From CALGKJ01 sp049322695 (GTDB lineage Bacteria > Bacillota > Clostridia > Lutisporales > Lutisporaceae), in assembly GCA_049322695.1 (NCBI GenBank), contig JBMORW010000019.1:37242-101241 (forward strand): a stretch of 64,000 nucleotides of DNA, written 5' to 3'. Shown in pieces: positions 34,801 through 42,676 of this stretch. Position 1 is the stretch's first letter; each line of letters begins with the position of its first letter. A program made the position numbers and the translations under genes. Under the pieces are notes generated by a model. The model did no database searches. It saw only the letters and a list, made by a program, of their open reading frames with translations, and had not been told where the DNA came from.

Positions 34801-35618
34801 TGTCACAAATCTTTAATGAATGGATTACCAAAACAAATACCTATGCCCAGATGGATGGAAGCAGAACTTATACACCTATTGGAGGCTTCTATGCTTATAT
34901 ACAGACTGACATTGCCGATGATTCCGACACAGATGATGATATCTACATAGGCTTTGAGTTCAACAACGGTGACCGCTATGAGAAATATTTGGATCTGTCA
35001 GGTGATGATTTTGAAAGGTACTCCTTTGATTATTATTCAGTAAATATAGCAAATAACGATTATGATTGGAGCCAGCTCAAAGATATCTACTTTGTAAAAA
35101 GAAGAGGGAGCAATGCATGGAAGGTAAGCGGCATGAGCATCGTGGATGGCGGAAAGACAATCTATGCCTGCTATGAAAATAAGTGGGTAAACAGCAACAA
35201 TACAAGATTTATAAGTTCAGGCACAGCACTGAATCCTAATGCCAATCTTATCGGCTTTGTCACTGCAGTGGTAAAGACCAAGGACGGAGGAATGTTTGAT
35301 TTCTATGGAACCGATGACGATGTTTATATGGGGCTTAAAGTAAACGGAAGCTGGAGATACAGACAGCTTGACAGCTTAGCCAATGACTTTGAGGAAGGTA
35401 ATATGAATATTTTCCATGCAATATACCCATACAGTGTAGGTACTACCGATATATCAATGAAAAAGATGTCAGGCGGAGATGACTGGTACCTTGAGTATGT
35501 GGAACTGAGCTTCCCGGGCAGATCATGGGGCTATCACAAATATACCTTCAACAAAGAATACACCAGCGACAATGCACAGGAGTTCACATTACCGGTATCT
35601 TCAACTGCCCCATTCTAG
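31821..35618 (+). CDS. Secreted zinc-dependent phospholipase C with about seven PLAT-like repeats
   Basis: A 1265-residue secreted protein. The signal peptide (1-28) ends NVTA, leaving Trp29 as the mature N terminus. In alpha-toxin-type phospholipases the N-terminal Trp ligates zinc. Other family zinc-ligand segments are visible: SSHYMDP (about 107), CHFIADATNPHH (about 172) and HGEHEGWA (about 203). The catalytic part spans about 29-365. The rest consists of seven related units starting near residues 370, 505, 650, 768, 897, 1020 and 1142, most with an acidic DSxTDDDVYxG motif and a WxxxxxxxF/YF-xK-R motif, as in calcium-binding PLAT domains. Alpha-toxin itself is under 400 residues with one such domain. 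The ATG at 31821 has GGAGGAG upstream; an in-frame TTG at 31794 lacks one. Confidence 0.85.
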   Translation: MTSTWRKLISCLLITILVIPIISTNVTAWSSYTHNQTFHKSKHMLEDLMAKDTQNAFFTPEFKDFAAAMISEMMQYEQLINDATDDPDDLGNDVTRELWGTGQFWSSHYMDPYTEKTYSGKWYAPNFERHEDITAGYMAKRYVDYAAGQWLAGNKGYATYLLAYACHFIADATNPHHASLDISTEDADAISDWIPDFTQSTTHGEHEGWANSRYDYFYNNYNIGTYDVGYTTGTPVENRAAFEAVLAESHTKTLSDFVYDRMIHYGKQVYGKGDDLVQLDCEILDITPEQMAQLKGQTYVDLAYRGTVQVPVGGTTGGYQEYVTKYMYLTEAELPDWIDSAVAGFDASVELFAEVLYRFIYEIRQVQQNENLLRIEIDTDTEYYSASDDTFYLRFNTTDGRYDEMFLDNLYLAYDELKDLDDFETGTTSTFYMSIADPSFINSVSSFSLRHEDVFFNDGWKPRAIRIYRNDVLVHEQAINQWFENNNIRTYVLPNGLNYPTQPSLGQVNIQVLTGHGTHELTDEGGTSDEVYLGIRNTDGLVHEIFLGNYFTENSVNSRLRTIDNPHFNWNNIHTMYLRKVNHDLPAGSTVDPEDAWKVEGLVLKADTDGDGQMEALHAKDFGSFWLADNDNAQYEWNASIDTTKEYMGMMEAEVGVLDVDDAEANANVYLDIEFMDGTTTNYILDTRDDDFGRNSTRSYYKVLPILKKDIRKLQLRLASGDELGLKSFMYKHYFSDVIYSKETFYDFIDTQNPKHDFLVPSAATGSGLGTFKVNVRTAAADDSNTDDEVYMGIVFNNKDTLMLPLATGATNLAKGQYLSKQFTVSNPNFKWEDVTKIFFRKRDTTLIGDDAWKLDAYTITRNGKNISGMQYNVWIGDSYEAFYNIPVYYGIDVNRNIVGFIKTIVAVGSTADKSGTSGDLRLELGTSNNGWWPLIIQNPNGFQSGSTVTTYAFLAQEIYNFNKVKLSLVDTSDEEFELKSLSVDFMDGNNDNMSQIFNEWITKTNTYAQMDGSRTYTPIGGFYAYIQTDIADDSDTDDDIYIGFEFNNGDRYEKYLDLSGDDFERYSFDYYSVNIANNDYDWSQLKDIYFVKRRGSNAWKVSGMSIVDGGKTIYACYENKWVNSNNTRFISSGTALNPNANLIGFVTAVVKTKDGGMFDFYGTDDDVYMGLKVNGSWRYRQLDSLANDFEEGNMNIFHAIYPYSVGTTDISMKKMSGGDDWYLEYVELSFPGRSWGYHKYTFNKEYTSDNAQEFTLPVSSTAPF

Positions 35619-35640
35619 AAATTTTACTCCTATGACAGTA

Positions 35641-35736
35641 TTACCCCTTTAATTTGATACATGCCCCCCGCATTTAAATCAAAGGGGTAAAGGCAGAAGG
35701 ATTTTTTAAAGCCTGAATCTTATAAATCCTTCTGCC
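35641..35736. terminator. Two adjacent hairpins between convergent genes
   Basis: TTACCCCTTTAATTT (35641) pairs with AAATCAAAGGGGTAA (ending 35690) with one mismatch, and GGCAGAAGGATTT (35692) pairs perfectly with AAATCCTTCTGCC (ending 35736). They probably end the phospholipase and DUF5305 transcripts. T tracts are short. Confidence 0.7.
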
Positions 35737-35746
35737 TTCATTATCT

Positions 35747-36844
35747 CTATATACTTAAGCCTGCTCCCTTGTTATTGGCAGCAGCACTGGTCCTGCTGAT
35801 TATTTCCGCTTCAATATCATACATATATGTGCAGTTTTCAGTAATTATATAGAATTTCGTTATATTGGTAAAATCCTCGTCATATCTGTACAGTATGGGC
35901 TTTCCTATCTCATCCGCTATTCTCACCAGGTCATCAATGGACTTTACCTTGACTGCAGCTTTATTCATTGTTTCAATCTCATTATACAGGGCCACCATCC
36001 TGTTGCCGTGATTTTTAAATATCTTATTCAGGCTCTTAACAAAGGGTGTAGTCTTTTCAAGCTTTTTGAAAAGCATTAGTACTGCAAATATGGATAATCC
36101 CAATAATACCATTATGGCTGCATATGCATATATAAGCCTGTAATTGACCGGCTTTGCTACCATTTTGGATTCTGTTAAAGCTTCTTTGATTTCTTCCGGC
36201 TTGCTGCAGGATATTTCAAAGAAATTTTCATTCAGCGGTATTACTATAGCAGGACTCATTGTCAGTTCTATAACACCGGAGTCCGTAACAGCAGTAAGCT
36301 TTACATTCATGGTTGCTGTCAGCTTTGACTGCAAACCTACCTTTGTCTCATCTATTACGGTAAATGCAAATCCCCCATATTGATCAAGCTGAAAAGGCAC
36401 TTCCTTATTGAATGAAATACCTGTACCTTTTTCACTGAAGGATTCCTGCGGCAGCAGTACAAAGTCCTTTTTCCAAATAGTTTTTACCTTATCATTCTCA
36501 GCAACATACCCCTCCATGACTGCAGTTATTTCATAGGTGCCGCTGATTTCCGCCTGACGCTCTCCCTTAAACTCACACATAAAGTTGGCAATGATACTGT
36601 CTACATATGCCGAAAGGTATACTTTGTTTGCCTCCAATTCTGCCTCCTCATACAGTATATTGGGCTTAAGCGTAACCTTGTACTCTACATTGGATTTTTG
36701 GGTATAGCTGTACTTTGGTATTTTTTCTTCTGTAGTCCCCGGACTGGACAGCTGCTTGTACAACAAAAACACATCGGTACATATAAGCAGTGCAATAACA
36801 ATAATAATGGCTGTTTTGACCCTTTTTAAACTCATCCCGTTCAT
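35747..36844 (-). CDS. DUF5305-like membrane protein
   Basis: A 365-residue protein with an N-terminal transmembrane segment (TAIIIVIALLICTDVFLLY), a long extracellular beta-rich part, and a second transmembrane segment at about 240-262 (LIYAYAAIMVLLGLSIFAVLMLF). A cytoplasmic tail of about 100 residues follows. The YSYTQKSNVEYKVTLKPNILY opening and the two-segment layout match DUF5305, a family often encoded beside ER/archaeal-type signal peptidases. Here it is the most downstream gene of the SipW island, on the same strand. The ATG at 36844 has AGGAG upstream. A role in assembly or anchoring of the exported proteins is inferred. Confidence 0.82.
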   Translation of the reverse strand: MNGMSLKRVKTAIIIVIALLICTDVFLLYKQLSSPGTTEEKIPKYSYTQKSNVEYKVTLKPNILYEEAELEANKVYLSAYVDSIIANFMCEFKGERQAEISGTYEITAVMEGYVAENDKVKTIWKKDFVLLPQESFSEKGTGISFNKEVPFQLDQYGGFAFTVIDETKVGLQSKLTATMNVKLTAVTDSGVIELTMSPAIVIPLNENFFEISCSKPEEIKEALTESKMVAKPVNYRLIYAYAAIMVLLGLSIFAVLMLFKKLEKTTPFVKSLNKIFKNHGNRMVALYNEIETMNKAAVKVKSIDDLVRIADEIGKPILYRYDEDFTNITKFYIITENCTYMYDIEAEIISRTSAAANNKGAGLSI

Positions 36845-36967
36845 ATCAACACTCCTACTTTTGTAAGTTTATATATAAATATATTCCTTATAGCCTTCTT
36901 TTATTATTGTTGTCCGATTTTTTTATTCTTAATCTTTGGGATATTAATATTTAAGAACACAAAGAAG

Positions 36968-36998
36968 AGCCCTGCAGCTGATTTCCAGCTTCAGGGCT
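36968..36998 (-). terminator. Hairpin after the last SipW-type gene
   Basis: AGCCCTG-AGCTG pairs with CAGCT-CAGGGCT (one mismatch). The T tract on the minus strand is weak (CTTCTTTG). It separates the 37020 gene from the DUF5305 gene. Confidence 0.6.
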
Positions 36999-37019
36999 CC
37001 TGTTTCTTGAGTTATACTG

Positions 37020-37667
37020 TTATTGATTGAATTGCTTCCAATCCAGTGTTATTGAGAAGCTGACATTTCCACTTTCTGTATCGTCTCCTGCTGTTGATGG
37101 AAGCAATATGTCAAAATGCTTATTCATTGTATCGCCTGGTTCGCCTGTTAATACTATGTTATGGCCAGGCTCAAGCTGTACTCCTGCAAGCATTGTATTA
37201 ATCTTGCTTTCAAGGTTTGTAAGTGTAACGCCTGTAAAGCTTTGGCTTCCGCTATCTACATAATCACCGTTTTCGTCATATATATAGTAGTACAACCATG
37301 GAATTTCAATTGCATCTACAAGAGCTTGAGTTGATTCTGGATCTATTGTTACAGTTGCCTTGTCAAACTTGGCAGGGATAGTTCCGAAGTTCGACATATT
37401 TGAGTTTACGCAAACCTCTGTGCCTGGGTACATATTGTCGATTGTTACATCAAGGACCTTTGGGCTGGTTTCCATTGTAGCTGTGATATAATCCTCATCG
37501 CCAATATAAACTTGGGTATAGCAGTATTCTTCATTGAAGGATACATCCAAATTACCTGTCTTTACTGTGTTGTTGATTACCAGTTGATCTGTCCAAGCTG
37601 CATAGCCGGCACCCATCAGTACGATAGCAACGCATAATACAGCAGCAATAAATCTTGTTTTCTTCAT
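37020..37667 (-). CDS. SipW-type secreted protein, paralog A
   Basis: A 215-residue exported protein with the SipW-dependent signal: a charged start MKKTRF, a hydrophobic core and GAGYAAWTDQLVINNTV, with cleavage expected near the AxA-like YAA. The mature part is beta-rich, like TasA/CalY fibre proteins (NMYPGTEVCVNSNMSNFGTI). It ends SFSITLDWKQFNQ, an ending shared by its paralogs. The ATG at 37667 has GGAGAG upstream. It is the last of four paralogs in a row downstream of the signal peptidase gene. It is probably a structural or surface component; no enzymatic motif is visible. Confidence 0.88.
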   Translation of the reverse strand: MKKTRFIAAVLCVAIVLMGAGYAAWTDQLVINNTVKTGNLDVSFNEEYCYTQVYIGDEDYITATMETSPKVLDVTIDNMYPGTEVCVNSNMSNFGTIPAKFDKATVTIDPESTQALVDAIEIPWLYYYIYDENGDYVDSGSQSFTGVTLTNLESKINTMLAGVQLEPGHNIVLTGEPGDTMNKHFDILLPSTAGDDTESGNVSFSITLDWKQFNQ

Positions 37668-37746
37668 ATTATCTCTCCTTAATTTTAATATTTATTTATC
37701 CATGCCGGCTTTGCCGACCATGAATGAATCAGGTTTATTATTGGCT

Positions 37747-38478
37747 TTACATGTTGAACTGCTTGAAATTTAAAAGTATTTGGAACTCTGCCGTCTGACC
37801 CTGTGAAGCATTGGTTGAGCCTTCAGCCGGCAAATGCATGAATATGCAGTGTTCTTCCTCCGGAAGCGTTATTCCATAAGGTATCAGCATTTCATTCAGC
37901 TGTTCCTTTGATTCATCTGTAATATCAAAGGTAACAAACTCACCCTTCTTGAGCTCTATGCCGGCAAGAAGATTATTCATTGTTTGCTCAAAATTCTCGA
38001 ATGTACATAAGAATGGAGCACCTGCTGTAGTACCGTCAAGCTTATAATGTGTATATCCGCCGAACATTACCATTTCCTCGTCAAGAGCTTCACTTGTTTG
38101 CAGTTTGTTTATTACTATATTGTCGACTTTGGCCGGTATTGTTCCTATGTTCTGGAATTTTACATGATAGTATGTCATTACTCCGGGATAAAGGTTTTCT
38201 ACCTTAACAGTTGTAAGCTTTTGATTTTCCTGATCTATGCTTACTTCTGTAAAGCAGTTCATAGGATTTACATTTCCGGTCACATCTCCGGCAAGAATTA
38301 TAGGATAAGGTCCTTGTGGAGGATAAATACTTCCTTCTTGTTCAACAAATACTACGTTCAGTTCTCCTGTTTCAACAGTATTGTTTATTACCAACTGATC
38401 GGTCCAAGCTGCATAGCCCGCACCCATCAGCATCACTGCCACAACCAATGCCAAAGCTAAGAATCTGGTTTTTTTCAT
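37747..38478 (-). CDS. SipW-type secreted protein, paralog B
   Basis: The longest of the four paralogs (about 243 residues). The signal reads MKKTRFLALALVVAVMLMG, then AGYAAWTDQLVINNTVETGE. A 20-residue proline-rich insert follows the signal (SIYPPQGPYPIILAGD), then the shared NLYPGVMTYYHVKFQNIGTI block and the final FQILLNFKQFNM. I use the ATG at 38478, eight bases after AAGGG; the GTG at 38487 lies inside that site. Hairpins flank the gene on both sides, which may set its relative expression. Confidence 0.87.
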   Translation of the reverse strand: MKKTRFLALALVVAVMLMGAGYAAWTDQLVINNTVETGELNVVFVEQEGSIYPPQGPYPIILAGDVTGNVNPMNCFTEVSIDQENQKLTTVKVENLYPGVMTYYHVKFQNIGTIPAKVDNIVINKLQTSEALDEEMVMFGGYTHYKLDGTTAGAPFLCTFENFEQTMNNLLAGIELKKGEFVTFDITDESKEQLNEMLIPYGITLPEEEHCIFMHLPAEGSTNASQGQTAEFQILLNFKQFNM

Positions 38479-38508
38479 TTCTTTCACCCTTCCTGAAATT
38501 TGGTCTAT

Positions 38509-38538
38509 AAAAGCAGGGCTTTAAGCCCTGCTTTTTTT
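38509..38538 (-). terminator. Hairpin between paralogs B and C
   Basis: AAAGCAGGGCTT and AAGCCCTGCTTT pair almost perfectly; the minus strand continues TTTTATAG and the plus strand TTTTTTT. It may partly terminate the operon transcript. Confidence 0.75.
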
Positions 38539-38562
38539 GAAAGGTCACCGGTATAAAGTCAA

Positions 38563-39060
38563 TTACATGTTAAATTGTTTGTACTCTATATTAACTGTAA
38601 ACTTAACTTCTTGATTTTCAGGAGCATCATTACCAACAACAACTGTATAAACCAAATTCTTAGTTTCATCCAGTCCTATAGTGCTTGGTGCAGATACGCT
38701 TACTGTATAATTAGTATCTCCATTGGTATTTGTAGCAGATTGCAGCAGAACAGGAATATCTCCAGTGTTTTGAACCGGTATGGTGACGGTTGCTACAGCT
38801 CCGGGATAGAGATTTGTAATTGTAACTTCAGCCAGGTCATATTCACCTTCAGAGTCCATGTTCACAACACATTCTGCTTCACGGTTTGTCAATTCATCAT
38901 TGACCACTACGGTACTTCCTTCCTGCAGCATCTGAACATCCAACTCACCGGTTGAAACCGTATTATTGATAACCAGTTGATCTGTCCAAGCCGCATATCC
39001 GGCTCCCATAAGCATTATTGATACCACGAGTACCATTATCAAGAATTTTGTCTTTCTCAT
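38563..39060 (-). CDS. SipW-type secreted protein, paralog C
   Basis: The shortest paralog (165 residues), with the same signal (MRKTKFLIMVLVVSIMLMG, AGYAAWTDQLVINNTVSTGE) and closing motif KFTVNIEYKQFNM. The central block AEVTITNLYPGAVATVTIPV followed by QNTGDIPVLLQS is the conserved fold core without the inserts seen in B and D. The ATG at 39060 has GGGGAG upstream. It may represent the minimal TasA-like unit of the family. Confidence 0.87.
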   Translation of the reverse strand: MRKTKFLIMVLVVSIMLMGAGYAAWTDQLVINNTVSTGELDVQMLQEGSTVVVNDELTNREAECVVNMDSEGEYDLAEVTITNLYPGAVATVTIPVQNTGDIPVLLQSATNTNGDTNYTVSVSAPSTIGLDETKNLVYTVVVGNDAPENQEVKFTVNIEYKQFNM

Positions 39061-39280
39061 TTTGTTCTCCCCTTTTCTTTAAGAAATATTTTCTTTCTTT
39101 AGAATGTTCCGGTTTTTACTATTGAGCCAGCTCTTATTTGTTCTTCCATATGTTATTATAGCCACTCTGCCACTGTCTTTCTTTGCTCCGAAGAATAGTC
39201 TTATGTGACTATGCAGTAGCATTTTTTTATACTGCCTTGGTAGAAGGATATACTACTTTAGCAGTATATCCCTTAAATAT

Positions 39281-39309
39281 TATGAGACTCTTGAATCAAG
39301 AGTCTCATA
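39281..39309 (-). terminator. Hairpin after paralog D
   Basis: TATGAGACTCTTG and CAAGAGTCTCATA pair perfectly (13 bp) around a three-base loop. No strong T tract follows. The 255-base gap to paralog C, of which it is part, otherwise shows no gene. Confidence 0.65.
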
Positions 39310-39315
39310 AATGTA

Positions 39316-40005
39316 TTATTGATTGAACTGCTTCCAGGATAATGTTATGGACATATCAAGATTCTTGTTTTCAGTGTCATTGCCCACACTGTCAGGCAGC
39401 CATAACCAATAATCTGCATCTCCTGCATCTCCTGCAGTCAGTTCAACTCTGTCACCAACACCAAGCTTAAGCTTTCCAACCAGCTCCTGCTGCAGATAGC
39501 TTTCCAAGCCGGTCATGTTAAGCTTAACATCATCGTAGTAGTTGTCATCTATCCACTCAAGCGCAGTGTATTTGTAATCTCCATTTGCATCATATACGTT
39601 CAGAGTGAAGTTATTGAATACTATTGAATCCTTCAGTATCTGATCAGTGTTCTTAAACTCAACTGTTACACCGTCACAAGTAACAGGAATTGTACCAAGA
39701 TTCTGCATTACAAAATTGAAATCCATTTCAAGACCAGGATACATGTTTGGTATAAAGAATGATATTGCATCTGCATTTACAGTATAATCTTCATCTAAAA
39801 TCATTTCTCTTAAATACTCATATGCGTCTCCCTCGAGGTAATGATAGAAATCACCGTAACAGAGTTCAGGTATGAAGCTAACCTCCAAATTACCTGTCTT
39901 CAATGTATTGTTGATAACCAACTGATCTGTCCAGGCTGCATAACCTGCACCCATAAGCATTAATGCAATTACAAGTACCAATGCCAAATATCTGCTTTTC
40001 TTCAT
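39316..40005 (-). CDS. SipW-type secreted protein, paralog D
   Basis: A 229-residue paralog with signal MKKSRYLALVLVIALMLMG, then AGYAAWTDQLVINNTLKTGN. The mature domain contains the shared NMYPGLEMDFNFVMQNLGTI block and ends MSITLSWKQFNQ, closest to paralog A in both ending and length. The ATG at 40005 has GAGGAG upstream. It is the first paralog after the signal peptidase gene (185 bases away), so it is probably the most highly expressed if the hairpins attenuate transcription. Confidence 0.87.
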   Translation of the reverse strand: MKKSRYLALVLVIALMLMGAGYAAWTDQLVINNTLKTGNLEVSFIPELCYGDFYHYLEGDAYEYLREMILDEDYTVNADAISFFIPNMYPGLEMDFNFVMQNLGTIPVTCDGVTVEFKNTDQILKDSIVFNNFTLNVYDANGDYKYTALEWIDDNYYDDVKLNMTGLESYLQQELVGKLKLGVGDRVELTAGDAGDADYWLWLPDSVGNDTENKNLDMSITLSWKQFNQ

Positions 40006-40190
40006 TTTTATCTCTCCTCTTCTTCATTTTGTTTTCCAGCTGTTGGAAGAACAAGCCAGCTTGTTTTATTATTATGATTTTATATTTTTTTTATGCATTA
40101 ATCTTCATAAAATGGTATGATTTGGCTTTATATTTATTTACCATACAAATGGCACAAATTGCTTATGAAGCTACTACTATGGTGCTATCC

Positions 40191-41387
40191 TCAGAATTCT
40201 ATATCATACAAATCTATGCCCTTCTTACTCTTAATAAGCAGCGTGGGCCAACCCAGCTTCGGTACAACCTTTACTACTTTTCCCTTTACTTCCTCAGACT
40301 TAACAAGTCTGCTGTCTATTGCAGAATTATTATCTCCCTTAGTTCTGAAGCTTTTAATACCTTTGTCATCCAATATTTCCACAACTCTGTGCGATATAAG
40401 TATTGCATCTCTCCGAAACTGTATAATATCTCCGACCTGAATATCATCTATGTTCAGCTTTTGCTTTACCAATATGATATCACCGGGCTTTATCTTAGGC
40501 TCCATGCTCCCTGTTGCTATTACTGAAGGATATACTGGAAATACTCCCACAGCAAACCATATTATCATTATTGAAACAATACATGTCACAATCCAGCTTG
40601 CCGTATTCTCTTTATTTACATCCTTCAGCTTGATTTGCTTTGACTCCTTGCCATAAATGCTTTGAATGATTCCCAAACAGAATATGGGGCAAAGTATTCC
40701 AATAAACCCTGCAGTTAGCCACCTTAGATCAGGAAGAATAGGCGAATACCATTGAAAAAACTGCATAATGCCTATATAGATTATAGATGGTATGGCTCCA
40801 CCTATATAAACAAGGTAAACAGCCAGAAGATTTTTACAGAATTCAGGTGCAAGATATTGAGCAGCAAACTCAACAATTTTGGCATAGCTGGTCTGATTGC
40901 AGAAGCGATTTATGGATATATTGGTTATTGTCATGAAAACTGCTATAAGTATGAAAATAAAGTAATTTTCCTTTCTGGTCATGCTGTTTACAAGATAGCT
41001 TCGTATAAGCTCACGAGCTGTAATGCTTGTAGAGAGTATAATAAGGTTGTTCAGCATTCCAGTAATAGTATTGCTGTAGGGACTTTTACCGAAGCCGTCA
41101 ATAATGCCTGCTCCAATAGATATTATGATGAATATGACAGCGAAGTTAAACGCCCAGGTGCTTATCATTCCGCGTAATCTCATTAATCCGCCTGCTCTTA
41201 CTCTCGGCATAGCTGCAATAAGTACTATAATGCCTGTCCAAACAAGCGGCTTGAGTATATATATAAAAACAAGACTGCCTACAGCTGCCACCAGGGGTGT
41301 GCTTTCTGCTATATAAAGCAGAAGCATCAACCCAGCCAATAACAGACTCTTAAGCTTCGTAGACTTAACCGGCAAGTATTCCCTCAT
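40191..41387 (-). CDS. SipW-like (ER/archaeal-type) signal peptidase I with multi-pass N-terminal region
   Basis: A 398-residue membrane protease. The C-terminal peptidase part (about 265-398) has the Ser nucleophile in ATGSMEPKI (Ser294) and His in ISHRVV (His333) in place of the Lys of ordinary bacterial enzymes. The TKGDNNSAID segment follows. This is the SipW/Sec11 class, which cleaves TasA-like precursors. Unusually, about 260 residues with around seven hydrophobic segments precede it; Bacillus subtilis SipW is only about 190 residues. The gene lies immediately upstream of four proteins with SipW-type signals, its likely substrates. The ATG at 41387 has GGGGGA about 11 bases upstream. 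Confidence 0.9.
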   Translation of the reverse strand: MREYLPVKSTKLKSLLLAGLMLLLYIAESTPLVAAVGSLVFIYILKPLVWTGIIVLIAAMPRVRAGGLMRLRGMISTWAFNFAVIFIIISIGAGIIDGFGKSPYSNTITGMLNNLIILSTSITARELIRSYLVNSMTRKENYFIFILIAVFMTITNISINRFCNQTSYAKIVEFAAQYLAPEFCKNLLAVYLVYIGGAIPSIIYIGIMQFFQWYSPILPDLRWLTAGFIGILCPIFCLGIIQSIYGKESKQIKLKDVNKENTASWIVTCIVSIMIIWFAVGVFPVYPSVIATGSMEPKIKPGDIILVKQKLNIDDIQVGDIIQFRRDAILISHRVVEILDDKGIKSFRTKGDNNSAIDSRLVKSEEVKGKVVKVVPKLGWPTLLIKSKKGIDLYDIEF

Positions 41388-41442
41388 CGCTTTGTTTCCC
41401 CCATTCAGAACAATCTTTTGTACTAATGATAGTTATCCTGGA

Positions 41443-41943
41443 TTACTCCACAGAAGCATTTTCGTTTTTTTCTGCCTGTATACTTTCCTCTTCAGGCTCA
41501 GTTTCAGCTGCAAGTTCTTCAGATACTTCAGCTGTATCTGCAGTTTCAGTTTCAGCCACAGCTTCGACAGGCACTACACTTGTCTCTACAGCTTCGGTCT
41601 CAGTCACTGCTTCGGCAGCTACTTCAACTATATCTGCAGGTAACTCTTGTACTATTTCCTGCATATCACTGCTGACAGCTTCAGCTGACTCTTCAGCCTG
41701 CACCTCACTTCCCGAATCTTGCATCGAAGAACTCTCACTATCTAAAGCCATTGATTCTTCCATTCCGGGTGTTGGAGTTGGAGTCGGGGTTGGAGTAAGC
41801 TCCGGCTCCGGTTCTGGCTCCGGCTCAGTTACAACTATGCTGCCCTTTATAATAAGCTTCTTCTCCCAAAAGCCATATCCCCCTGAAATAAACATAGCGG
41901 CAATGATAATACTAATTGCAATTATAAATATATTCCTCTTCAA
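41443..41943 (-). CDS. Exported acidic low-complexity protein with SipW-like signal
   Basis: A protein of about 166 residues. The N-terminal hydrophobic segment (NIFIIAISIIIAAMFISGG) ends YGFWEKKLIIKGSIVV, resembling a SipW-type signal and early mature strand. It is followed by PEPEPEPELTPTPTPTPTP and then an Ala/Glu/Val/Ser-rich acidic tail with no predicted fold. The PEPE/TPTP stretch looks like a wall-spanning spacer, but no sorting motif follows. I prefer the TTG at 41943, six bases after GGAGGT; the ATG at 41949 directly abuts that site. Function unknown; it may be a flexible matrix or tethering component. Confidence 0.78.
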   Translation of the reverse strand: MKRNIFIIAISIIIAAMFISGGYGFWEKKLIIKGSIVVTEPEPEPEPELTPTPTPTPTPGMEESMALDSESSSMQDSGSEVQAEESAEAVSSDMQEIVQELPADIVEVAAEAVTETEAVETSVVPVEAVAETETADTAEVSEELAAETEPEEESIQAEKNENASVE

Positions 41944-42000
41944 ACCCATACCTCCAGTAAATGCTATTTAAACAGACTGTATAACCTCAGTATTGCTTAG

Positions 42001-42525
42001 TCAGTATTGATTTGCATTCCGTATATCATTCCATTGAACGAAATCTATTTCCAGTTTAAACTCGTATATGCCGGCTTCCAAAGCATTGATTTTTAGGTTT
42101 GGATCGTTATAGAACGAGCTTAAATAACTGTTTGGTCTTATTACATCTGAAGGCTGATTAAGCTCAAGCAGCAAGCCTTGGTTATTTGCATTATTATTCA
42201 GCTTGGCCAGGCACTTTGCCGGTATAGTACCATTATTTTTCAAGGTATAAAAAACGTTGGCATTATAGCCTGTTTCCACACTACCATCAATAACCATGGT
42301 GTGTTCATTCTCAAAGCTGACATTCAAGCTTCCCATGCCTTCCGCATTCTCAATCTTATATTTGTCAATAAAATTGGGGTTTATTGATCCAGTGTGAAGA
42401 GCTGTAAGAATATCGGCGTTATCCTGAAAATATGCATAATTGATGCCAAATACGTTTAGCAATAATATTGCTAAAACAAAAAGTCTCGGTAATACCTTTT
42501 TAGTTCTGCCGAATTTTCTCCTCAT
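42001..42525 (-). CDS. TasA/CalY-like exported protein
   Basis: A 174-residue protein with a basic N terminus (MRRKFGRTKKVLPR), a hydrophobic stretch (LFVLAILLLNVFGI) and NYAYFQDNADILTALHTGSI, a variant of the SipW substrate signal. The mature part has the GYNANVFYTLKNNGTIPAKC block, which parallels the Tyr-Pro-Gly ... NxGTIPA core of the four paralogs, and ends FKLEIDFVQWND. It is thus a diverged family member. The ATG at 42525 has GGAGGTGG upstream. It is the first gene after the two-component system and probably begins the export operon. Confidence 0.8.
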   Translation of the reverse strand: MRRKFGRTKKVLPRLFVLAILLLNVFGINYAYFQDNADILTALHTGSINPNFIDKYKIENAEGMGSLNVSFENEHTMVIDGSVETGYNANVFYTLKNNGTIPAKCLAKLNNNANNQGLLLELNQPSDVIRPNSYLSSFYNDPNLKINALEAGIYEFKLEIDFVQWNDIRNANQY

Positions 42526-42676
42526 ATTAATGCGCCACCTCCGGTTTTTTCAATCCTATGTGTCGAAGCACATATAGTAATATATGCCATACTGACTGTG
42601 ATATTTCCATAAATACTAATTAATCACATTTAAATATGATAACCAGCTAAATTTAAAATATACCGACCAATATGCA

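Noticed and set aside
34141..35340. DNA-level repeats of GATGAT in the phospholipase gene as a tandem-repeat array
   Set aside because: The recurrence comes from the Asp-rich motif of the PLAT-like domains and is spaced by whole protein domains, not a DNA satellite.
41426..41971. A 181-residue plus-strand Ser/Ala-rich frame opposite the acidic spacer gene
   Set aside because: It is the mirror of the PEPE/TPTP and acidic repeats on the other strand; it has no ribosome binding site.
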